A stretch of 57,775 nt of DNA from a virus: the IMG/VR virus record IMGVR_UViG_3300033996_000257, positions 1-57,775 of that record. One strand, given 5' to 3'. The notes below the pieces were generated by a model. It saw nothing but the letters and a program-made list of their open reading frames with translations, had not been told where the DNA came from and ran no database searches. Below are positions 14,419 through 21,421 of this stretch, piece after piece; positions within the stretch are counted from its first letter, which is position 1; each line of letters opens with the position of its first letter. The translations under genes and the position numbers were made by a program.

Positions 14419-14769
14419 ATGGGAAAAATTAAATCGTTAGGCCAATCGCTAACAGAACACCTAGAGGCCGTATATGCGCAAGAAAACGCAAAACTACACA
14501 GCCAAATTTGGCAGGGAGGGGTACCACAAGCCAGCAAGAAAAATATACGCGTAGACAACCCCAATACGCGTGAAGCGTACGTCATTCCACTATCAAGACT
14601 GGCAGATATGTGGAGAGCAAAGTTTGGCGACTTGTGGGTAGACGTTTCAGAACTAGAAGAAGAGTTCTGGTGGGACGCATCAGCAAGACTTCACAGAAAC
14701 AACCTGATGGAAGAGATTGAATTTAGAGAAAGCAACACGCCGTGGGCTCGGTTGAAGGAAGATGCGTAA
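14419..14769 (+). CDS. Hypothetical protein, paralogue of the previous gene (116 aa)
   Basis: The product begins MGKIKSLGQSLTEHLEAVYA and ends with the shared domain (IPLSRLADMWRAKFGDLWVD, then EEEFWWDASARL). It uses the leader ATAACAGGAGAAGCAAATG, identical to those at 4980 and 16386. Its stop overlaps the helicase start as TAATG, suggesting coupled translation with that enzyme. It may be a DNA-binding accessory protein, which is inference only. Confidence 0.65.
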   Translation: MGKIKSLGQSLTEHLEAVYAQENAKLHSQIWQGGVPQASKKNIRVDNPNTREAYVIPLSRLADMWRAKFGDLWVDVSELEEEFWWDASARLHRNNLMEEIEFRESNTPWARLKEDA

Positions 14770-16331
14770 TGGAAATAATTGACAACAAAGCACTGCTACT
14801 GCGCACACGCGACCCAAGTAAATACAGCATCATTCCAAAGCACAAAGTAGTTGGTGAAGAGGATGGCATATACCAAATTGCTGTGTACTGGGGCCTTGAT
14901 GAAAGTCGCGTGTTAAAAAATCTTGGTGTCAAAGATGTACCGTCCCCAATCAAAGGGCGCTATGGTTGGCCGGGCAAGTACAAGCCTATGGATCACCAAA
15001 TTGAAACAGCAGCATTCCTAACACTACACCGCAGAGCTTTCTGTTTTAATGACCCCGGCACTGGCAAGACGCTATCTGCTTTGTGGGCGGCTGATTATCT
15101 AATTGAGCGTGGTGAAGTTCGCAGGGTGTTGGTGCTATGCCCCCTATCAATCATGCACAGCGCATGGATGGGCGACATCATGAACAGCACCATGCACCGA
15201 AGCGCCATCGTTGCCCACCATCAGCAAGCATCACGCCGTATAGAAATGATTCAGCGTGACTACGAGATCGTAATTGCCAACTACGACGGACTGAATCTGA
15301 TTGCGGATGAGATACGCAATGATGGTCGCTTTGATCTTGTAATTATTGATGAGGCCAACGCATACAAGAACCCATCAACACGGCGTTGGAAGGCGTTGGC
15401 ATCTATCATCAAGCCTGAGACATACCTATGGATGATGACTGGTACACCCGCATCGCAGTCTCCTGTTGATGCGTATGGCCTTGCAAGACTTGTTAATCCA
15501 AGCGGCGTGCCCAAGTTCCAAACAGCGTGGCGCGATAAGGTGATGAACAAGATCAGCATGTTTAAGTGGACACCAAAAATAGATGCGCGGTCTATGGTGT
15601 ACGAAGCACTGCAACCGGCAATTCGTTTTACAAAAGGCCAGTGTCTTGACCTACCGCCGGTAATTACAGTGACACGCGAAGTGCCTATGACACCACAACA
15701 AAACAAATACTATCGGATGTTAAAAGAGCAGATGATGGTGCGTGCGGCGGGAGAAACAATCAGCGCAGTCAATGCAGGTGTTGCAGTAAACAAGCTGCTA
15801 CAAATATCATGCGGTGCCGCGTACACAGACGATAGGGAGGTTGTGGAGTTCGACGCATCTCCTCGACTGCATGTGCTGGAGGAAGTGTTGGAAGAAACAG
15901 AGCGCAAGGTAATCATCTTTGCGTTGTTCCGTTCCAGCATAGACACCATCGTGACGCATTTGGTGAAGCAGGGCTACGCCGTGGGACAAATTCATGGCGA
16001 CGTGACCGCAACAAAACGTGGGCAGATAATTGGAGACTTTCAGTCAACCGACAAGATACGCGTGTTGGTGATGCAGCCACAAGCAACAGCCCACGGGATT
16101 ACCCTAACTGCCGCAGACACTGTTGTGTTTTTTGGGCCGCTGATGAGCGTGGAGATGTACACGCAGTGTATTGCGCGAGCAGATCGCAAAGGTCAGAACT
16201 CCGACAAAGTTACTGTGGTACACATCGAGTCCAGCCCTATTGAGAAAAAACTATTCAAGGCAATGGCGGGTAAAGTTGACGACCACAAATTACTGGTAGA
16301 TATGTTTGACAGTGAAGTTAAAAATATTTAA
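14769..16331 (+). CDS. SNF2-type DEAD/DEAH helicase
   Basis: The 520-residue protein has a superfamily 2 core. Walker A is D95-PGTGKT101, motif II D194-E-A-N197, motif III MMTGTP, and the C-terminal lobe has VIIFALF, QIHGDV, ATAHGITL and ARADRKGQ, the last being motif VI with its arginines. The layout fits compact phage SNF2-like ATPases used in replication or recombination, which move along duplex DNA rather than simply unwinding it. The start at 14769 overlaps the upstream TAA. A promoter for the following genes lies behind its stop. Confidence 0.9.
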   Translation: MEIIDNKALLLRTRDPSKYSIIPKHKVVGEEDGIYQIAVYWGLDESRVLKNLGVKDVPSPIKGRYGWPGKYKPMDHQIETAAFLTLHRRAFCFNDPGTGKTLSALWAADYLIERGEVRRVLVLCPLSIMHSAWMGDIMNSTMHRSAIVAHHQQASRRIEMIQRDYEIVIANYDGLNLIADEIRNDGRFDLVIIDEANAYKNPSTRRWKALASIIKPETYLWMMTGTPASQSPVDAYGLARLVNPSGVPKFQTAWRDKVMNKISMFKWTPKIDARSMVYEALQPAIRFTKGQCLDLPPVITVTREVPMTPQQNKYYRMLKEQMMVRAAGETISAVNAGVAVNKLLQISCGAAYTDDREVVEFDASPRLHVLEEVLEETERKVIIFALFRSSIDTIVTHLVKQGYAVGQIHGDVTATKRGQIIGDFQSTDKIRVLVMQPQATAHGITLTAADTVVFFGPLMSVEMYTQCIARADRKGQNSDKVTVVHIESSPIEKKLFKAMAGKVDDHKLLVDMFDSEVKNI

Positions 16332-16340
16332 AGAAAGGAG

Positions 16341-16368
16341 TTGCGTTTGGATCTGTTCCGTGTATGAT
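16341..16368 (+). promoter_or_regulatory. Putative sigma-70-type promoter
   Basis: TTGCGT at 16341-16346 and TATGAT at 16363-16368 are separated by 16 bases, matching the bacterial -35/-10 pattern with two mismatches overall. They lie in the 70-base gap behind the helicase gene and 34 bases before the start at 16402. Together with the promoter near 4964, this suggests host RNA polymerase reads these genes. No operator palindrome is obvious here. Confidence 0.5.
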
Positions 16369-16401
16369 GTTAAACGTTAGACAAAATAACAGGAGAAGCA
16401 A

Positions 16402-16851
16402 ATGACTACAGCAGTCGATGATGACGCTCCCCCACAAGAGGAGAGCACGGAGTTAGCCAGCGTTCCAATGGACAAACTGGCAAAGGTGTATCGTAAGATG
16501 GCGGCTCGAATTCAAGAGCTGACTCAAGCGTACGAAAACGAAGTTGAGGAAATCAAGCGGCAACAAGATGTCGTGAAGATAGCACTCAAAGATCAGATGC
16601 TTGCACTGGGCATGTCCTCTGTGCGCACTGACCAAGGCACTGTGGTGTTGTCCACAAAGACACGCTACAACACACAAGACTGGGATTCATTCAAGACATT
16701 CGTGCTTCAACACGAAGCCGTTGACTTGTTGGAAAAGCGTATTGCGCAGACCAACATGGCAACATTTCTTGAAGAGAACCCCGGCCTCGTACCACCCGGA
16801 TTGAACTCATTAACTGAGTACGCAATCTCTGTTCGCAAACCAACCAAGTAA
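16402..16851 (+). CDS. Coiled-coil hypothetical protein (149 aa)
   Basis: After an acidic N-terminus, residues 25-65 form a probable coiled coil (LAKVYRKMAARIQELTQAYENEVEE), followed by a compact alpha/beta region with a GTVVLSTKTRYNTQDW segment. The layout recalls phage proteins such as Gp157- or Gam-like recombination accessories, but I cannot confirm homology. It carries the repeated leader ATAACAGGAGAAGCAAATG and lies directly before the candidate ssDNA-binding protein, so a role in recombination or replication is likely. Confidence 0.6.
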   Translation: MTTAVDDDAPPQEESTELASVPMDKLAKVYRKMAARIQELTQAYENEVEEIKRQQDVVKIALKDQMLALGMSSVRTDQGTVVLSTKTRYNTQDWDSFKTFVLQHEAVDLLEKRIAQTNMATFLEENPGLVPPGLNSLTEYAISVRKPTK

Positions 16852-16867
16852 TCAGGAGAAATATCAC

Positions 16868-17821
16868 ATGACTAATGTGACGCTTTTTAACAAAGCAAAC
16901 GTTCCAGCGTTTGCGAAAGGCCGTGAAGGTCTGTCCTCAGTTGCCAAAGCTTTGGCTGGTGGTAATGTTGATACCACCAAGCGTATCTCAATCAAGGGCG
17001 GCGTGTTTCGTTTGTACAGCGGCGGTAAAGAAATCGCTTCAATCGAAGAACGCTATCTGGACGTTGTGTTCGTTGCCGCCGCGCCAGACATTGGCCGCGT
17101 TTTTTATGCTAAGGCATACGATGGTGAGATTTCTGCGCCTGACTGCTGGTCTGCTGATGGCAAGACACCCTCTATTGATGCCGGCAACAAACAGCACTCC
17201 AACTGCAAAGACTGCCCACAAAACATTGCAGGGTCTGGTCAGGGTAATAGCCGCGCATGCCGCTACCAACAACGCGTTGCTGTAGTGTTGGCCAACGACA
17301 TGGAAGGCGACATTCTTCAGTTGACTCTGCCAGCCAAATCAATCTTTGGTGATGGCGAAGGTGAGAACCGCCCATTACAAGCATACATCAAGTGGTTGAT
17401 GGCGCAACAAGAACCAATCGACCCCAGCTTGGTTGTTACGCGCTTGAAGTTTGATACCAAGTCCGAAAGCCCCAAACTGTTTTTCAAAGAGATGCGCTGG
17501 TTGAATGACGAAGAGTTTGAGATTGTGTCCGTCAAGGCTGAGTCAGCAGAAGCCAAACGCGCTATTGCTATGACAATGCCCAAGCAAGCCGCTGTGTCTG
17601 CGCCTCTGGCAATTGCCGGTACACGCCCTGCCAAAGTTGAAGAAGCTGAGGAAGAAGAGCCACCAGCACCAGCACCAAAGGCAAAGAAAGCCAAAGCCGC
17701 GCCTGTTGCAGAGGATGAAGGCGAAGAGCCTACTGTGCGCAAGGAAGAGAAAAAGCCAAGTGCCGTGCCTGCCAAGAAGTCAAACTTGGCGGCGATGGTT
17801 GACGATTGGGACGAAACTTAA
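16868..17821 (+). CDS. Candidate phage ssDNA-binding protein
   Basis: The 317-residue protein has a beta-rich core, a cysteine cluster (PDCW, then HSNCKDCPQN and RACRY, about residues 97-136) likely to bind zinc, and a long low-complexity tail rich in Glu, Pro, Ala and Lys ending VDDWDET. A zinc-stabilised core with an acidic flexible tail is the design of phage ssDNA-binding proteins such as T4 gp32 and T7 gp2.5, although sequence similarity is not evident. Its position among helicase, polymerase and primase genes supports this. CAGGAGAAATATCAC precedes the ATG. Confidence 0.6.
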   Translation: MTNVTLFNKANVPAFAKGREGLSSVAKALAGGNVDTTKRISIKGGVFRLYSGGKEIASIEERYLDVVFVAAAPDIGRVFYAKAYDGEISAPDCWSADGKTPSIDAGNKQHSNCKDCPQNIAGSGQGNSRACRYQQRVAVVLANDMEGDILQLTLPAKSIFGDGEGENRPLQAYIKWLMAQQEPIDPSLVVTRLKFDTKSESPKLFFKEMRWLNDEEFEIVSVKAESAEAKRAIAMTMPKQAAVSAPLAIAGTRPAKVEEAEEEEPPAPAPKAKKAKAAPVAEDEGEEPTVRKEEKKPSAVPAKKSNLAAMVDDWDET

Positions 17822-17826
17822 GAAGG

Positions 17827-17844
17827 AGGGGGCTTCGGCCCCTT
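17827..17844 (+). other. UUCG-tetraloop hairpin overlapping a ribosome site
   Basis: GGGGC (17829-17833), TTCG (17834-17837) and GCCCC (17838-17842) form a very stable hairpin, extended by two weaker pairs. The only GGAGG ribosome-binding sequence for the gene at 17850 runs into the left arm. The structure stands just behind the stop of the candidate ssDNA-binding protein gene. No T-run follows, so it is more likely an mRNA stabiliser or a translation control element than a terminator. Confidence 0.65.
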
Positions 17845-17849
17845 ACAGC

Positions 17850-18128
17850 ATGGCTTACTCTCAACAAACAATCAACATGGTCATGAAAGCGCCTAAGACG
17901 TTGGGCAACCAACTCGGGCGCTGGGCTGTTCATCACAACTTTTCTGTCGTAAGAATCTCTCAAGCACTTGGCGTTTCACGCCAATCTGTTTACAACTGGT
18001 TCGGTGGTGGTGAAGTTTTTGTGGCCTATCGTCCAACGGTAGACGCACTCCTCAAAATCCTACAAACATCAAGCACAGCCGACGAGGCTTGGAGAAAAAC
18101 ATGCAAAGCATTCAACCTCGACAACTAA
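17850..18128 (+). CDS. HTH DNA-binding protein (92 aa)
   Basis: The start at 17850 (MAYSQQTINM) is the first ATG after the UUCG hairpin; longer in-frame readings run through the upstream gene. Residues 31-52 (FSVVRISQALGVSRQSVYNW) are a clear helix-turn-helix, with ALGVS as the turn and RQSVYNW as the recognition helix. It has the size of a Cro-like phage regulator. Translation may depend on melting of the hairpin. Its operator is unknown; the palindrome at 4939 is one candidate. Confidence 0.75.
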   Translation: MAYSQQTINMVMKAPKTLGNQLGRWAVHHNFSVVRISQALGVSRQSVYNWFGGGEVFVAYRPTVDALLKILQTSSTADEAWRKTCKAFNLDN

Positions 18129-18310
18129 ACGACAACGAGCTTCTTCGGTACATCTACATCATTGGTTTTGACAAGGTCACCCCTGATTGGATTGAAGTGC
18201 TTGTTGAGCGCACGGCTGCGCTAATTGATAGCAAAGAGAAGGCTTTTCAAGAAGGCTTTGAGGACGGTTTTGCCCAAGGCATAGACCACGCAACAGACGA
18301 CTTTAAATAA
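18101..18310 (+). CDS. Small hypothetical protein (69 aa)
   Basis: ATG 18101 (MQSIQPRQLNDNELL) follows GGAGAAAAAC and overlaps the end of the HTH gene by 28 bases. The product is acidic, with a helical YIYIIGFDKVTPDWIEVLVERTA region and a tail with a repeated GFEDGF/GFAQGI pattern. No known motif. Position before the primase suggests co-expression with replication genes. Confidence 0.55.
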   Translation: MQSIQPRQLNDNELLRYIYIIGFDKVTPDWIEVLVERTAALIDSKEKAFQEGFEDGFAQGIDHATDDFK

Positions 18311-18324
18311 ACCAAAGGACAGAC

Positions 18325-21234
18325 ATGACTCCGCTTGAGTTCCTAGCGGTGGTTTTGCCGTCTCCGGGTTTAGGCTCGTACTGCGCGGTAGAACTCACAA
18401 AAAGAAAACAGCATGTGTTCACGGACACGATTGAGGAACTACGCCCACACATAGACAACTGGAACAACGATCACTGCGACATCTTCTACGCCGTCTCCTG
18501 CTTTGAAGGTAAGAAACGCGAAGCTGACAAAGCAACGCACGTAAAGTCTTTCTTTATTGACTTGGATGGGTACGCATCAAAGAAGGATGCAGTACTGGCA
18601 TTGGATGCGTTCATGGCAAAGGTCGGGCTTGACGCGCTCGGTAAGCCGTGGATTGTTGGTTCAGGTGGAGGGCTCCACTGCTACTGGCCGATGGCACGCG
18701 ACCTGACGGTTGCTGAATGGCGACCTGTTGCGCAGAACATAAAGCTTCTGTGTAAACAAGAGGGTATGGTCATCGACATGGCAGTCACCGCAGATGCGGC
18801 ACGACTGATGCGTGTGCCGGGTACCATGAACCACAAGAAGAAGTATGTGCAACCTCTTCCTGTAAAGTTGTTGATGGAAGGCGACGTGTTTGACTTCGAT
18901 GCGTTTGCAAAAGTCATCAACGCCAACCTTAAAGAAAAAGCACCGCCGCAGGCTGACCCAATTCTGTTGCCGGGGGCGCGGCCAAAGAACGCGAAGAATG
19001 CCGCGCAAGTAAAGATGATGCAGAACAGCCGCACTATCTTTGCCGAATTTCAACCCCACTGCGCCCAGATTGCCGACTATGCCGCCACCGCTCAAGAGGA
19101 CGGCAAAGAACCTGTGTGGAGGGCGTTGTTGTCATGGGCTAAGGTTTGTGAGGACGGCACTGAGAAGGCTGTTTGGTTGTCGGAGTTACACCCATACACG
19201 CCGGACAGGATGCACCAGAAGCTGGCTGAGATCAAAGGGCCTTACTCCTGCGTGGCAATGGACTCCCTGAATCCCGGCATATGCACAAGTTGTCCACACT
19301 GGGGAAAGATCACAAATCCGCTGATCCTTGGCAGAGAAATCAAAGCCGACAACACTGAGAAAGTCATACCGCTGGCAACCGTGAGCGAAGACTTTGTTGA
19401 GGAAGAGTTTTTCGCACTGGAGGAACCAGATGACGGCAACGAACCAGAGCACATTGATGCAGTTAAGCGCCCACTACCACCACGCGGGTACAGCTACGGC
19501 GAGAACGGCGGCGTGTACTTTGTAAAGGTTGAGGAAGACGAGGACGGCAAGAAGTCTAAGAAAACTGTTCAGCTTGTTCCGTACGACTTGTTTGTGGTTG
19601 ATCTACTTAAGATGGAGAACGACCACTTGGTTCACATGGCCGCTGTACGTCCCGAGGGCGTGCTGACGCTTAACTTTCCACAGAAATCTATTGTGAGCAA
19701 AGACGAGACGCTCAAGTGGTTGGCAAGCCAGAACATTGTGTCTACGTTTGCTGGATTTGACAAGCAGCTATACGAATACGTACGCGCCTGTGTGGGCGAA
19801 GCATCTCAATCCAAAAAGCCAATCATCATTCCATACCAGTGCGGTTGGCAAGAAGATAACAGCTTCGTCTACAACAACCGGGTGTTTACCAAAGAAGGCG
19901 GGGAGACACGCATACCGATGCCCGGTCTTGAGAACATCAATCGCAACACCTCTGGGGCTGGCAGTCTGGAAAAATGGCGAAAGCTGTGGCAGACAATATT
20001 CGTGAACAAGCCCAACATGGAAACCGCCTTGGCTGTATGTCTGGACTCGTTTGGCTCATCCCTGATGCGGTTCACTGAGTACGAGGGTTTTGTGTGGCAC
20101 ATTGGTTCACGCCATTCTGGTACTGGTAAGTCATTGGTGCTTAGCGCCAAGGCTGGCGTATGGGGACACCCACTGCGTTACAGGACAGGTAAGGGCACGT
20201 CTCCGGTTGCAATGCAGCAACGCGCTGGTCTGCTCAACAGCATGCCGCTTCTGATTGACGAGATCACAAACACCCAGCGTGCAGACATGGAGTGGGCACC
20301 CACATTTATCTTTGACTTTGCAGAAGCGCAGGGCAAAGAGCGTATGGAGTCTGGTGTAAACAAAGAGCGCATCAACAACACGACATGGAAGACCACATGT
20401 ACCATGACTTCCAACGAAAGCCTGACGGACTACATGGCGGGGGCACGGAAGTTCAGTTCAAACGGCGAACTTCTGCGTATGCTGGAGTGGAATCCCAACA
20501 TCAAGTTGGAGTGGACTCCCCAAGAACGTGAAGTGCTGCTTGAGATGAAACGCAATTACGGCGTGGCTGGCGAGGCTTGGGTGCGTTGGTTGACAAAGAA
20601 CCAGCATATGGCAGAGGAGGTTGTCGCCAAGACGCATAAGCACCTCAAAAAGGTGCTGGATTTCAACGATGACGAACGCTATTGGCACGCCGGTTGCACC
20701 GTTATTGTTGCTGCTGCCATTCTTTTACGTAGAGATTACGCCAACATCCTTGACGTTGAAGTGCAAAAAGTCATAGACGCTTTGAAAGTGGTTGTGGAGA
20801 AAGCCCGGGGCATTATTCGCGGCAGTGTGCGCACTGCTGAGGACGTGTTGAACGCGTACACCGGAGACAACTACGGCAGTTTCATCATTATCAAGAAGGC
20901 TGAAGGCCGACTGATGGCCGCATGGGGGGATGGGGAGGCTGTTGATAAGTCGCTTACAAGGTCAAAGGTACTTGGACGTGTCGAGCACGGCACATTTGCT
21001 GAGGGGTTCAGGGAGTACTTCATTGAAGAACAACTACTCAGGCGGCACTGTGTGAGCATGAGCTTTAGCTACGACGACTTCAAGAAGCAGATGGAAAAGC
21101 TTTTCCGCGTCAAATACTCCAAGAAAGATATGCTCGGCAAGACCAACGGCCCATCAATGCGCGTTAACGCTATGCACATAACTTTTGAGGAAGAACATTT
21201 CAATGGAAATAATCTATCCGTGGGCGACACTTAA
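18325..21234 (+). CDS. Primase-helicase fusion (AEP primase plus SF3/DUF927-like ATPase)
   Basis: The 969-residue protein has an N-terminal archaeo-eukaryotic-type primase with D79-L-D81, GSGGGLH (H118) and D151, followed by ARLMRVPGTMNHKK. A CxxC pair (ICTSCPHWG) at about residue 320 may bind zinc. The C-terminal half is an ATPase with Walker A H597-SGTGKS603 and Walker B L642-LID-E646, resembling DUF927/SF3-type helicase domains. One protein would therefore prime and unwind DNA at the fork beside the family A polymerase, as in other phages with PrimPol-helicase fusions. AAAGGACAGAC precedes the ATG. Confidence 0.88.
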   Translation: MTPLEFLAVVLPSPGLGSYCAVELTKRKQHVFTDTIEELRPHIDNWNNDHCDIFYAVSCFEGKKREADKATHVKSFFIDLDGYASKKDAVLALDAFMAKVGLDALGKPWIVGSGGGLHCYWPMARDLTVAEWRPVAQNIKLLCKQEGMVIDMAVTADAARLMRVPGTMNHKKKYVQPLPVKLLMEGDVFDFDAFAKVINANLKEKAPPQADPILLPGARPKNAKNAAQVKMMQNSRTIFAEFQPHCAQIADYAATAQEDGKEPVWRALLSWAKVCEDGTEKAVWLSELHPYTPDRMHQKLAEIKGPYSCVAMDSLNPGICTSCPHWGKITNPLILGREIKADNTEKVIPLATVSEDFVEEEFFALEEPDDGNEPEHIDAVKRPLPPRGYSYGENGGVYFVKVEEDEDGKKSKKTVQLVPYDLFVVDLLKMENDHLVHMAAVRPEGVLTLNFPQKSIVSKDETLKWLASQNIVSTFAGFDKQLYEYVRACVGEASQSKKPIIIPYQCGWQEDNSFVYNNRVFTKEGGETRIPMPGLENINRNTSGAGSLEKWRKLWQTIFVNKPNMETALAVCLDSFGSSLMRFTEYEGFVWHIGSRHSGTGKSLVLSAKAGVWGHPLRYRTGKGTSPVAMQQRAGLLNSMPLLIDEITNTQRADMEWAPTFIFDFAEAQGKERMESGVNKERINNTTWKTTCTMTSNESLTDYMAGARKFSSNGELLRMLEWNPNIKLEWTPQEREVLLEMKRNYGVAGEAWVRWLTKNQHMAEEVVAKTHKHLKKVLDFNDDERYWHAGCTVIVAAAILLRRDYANILDVEVQKVIDALKVVVEKARGIIRGSVRTAEDVLNAYTGDNYGSFIIIKKAEGRLMAAWGDGEAVDKSLTRSKVLGRVEHGTFAEGFREYFIEEQLLRRHCVSMSFSYDDFKKQMEKLFRVKYSKKDMLGKTNGPSMRVNAMHITFEEEHFNGNNLSVGDT

Positions 21235-21421
21235 ACCGGGCACAGGGTTTTTTGTTCCCGGGCTGGATGTTGCAAAGATAAAGGAACTGGGGCTACGCGC
21301 CTCAGTTCCTTACAAGTACCGCACTCAAGCTTTCATTGGTATCAGAAAGGGGTTGATAGGCGTATGGTTTTATCGGAAGCCTCTCTCACCGTACGAGCTA
21401 CGGCGGTCTTTATCTTCCTAA
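21203..21421 (+). CDS. Small hypothetical protein at the convergent junction (72 aa)
   Basis: The start at 21203 (MEIIYPWATLKPGTGFFVPG) lies within the end of the primase gene behind GAGGAAG. The product has a beta-rich, aromatic core including YKYRTQAFIGIRKGLIGVWFYR and a C-terminal RRSLSS. Its last 80 bases overlap the 3' end of the giant leftward gene on the other strand. Similar tiny proteins with KYRTQAF-type cores occur near phage replication genes. Function unknown. Confidence 0.6.
   Translation: MEIIYPWATLKPGTGFFVPGLDVAKIKELGLRASVPYKYRTQAFIGIRKGLIGVWFYRKPLSPYELRRSLSS

Noticed and set aside
21235-21265. CCGGG ... CCCGG around a T-run as a bidirectional terminator
   Set aside because: The T-run lies in the loop, not behind the stem, so it does not have terminator geometry.
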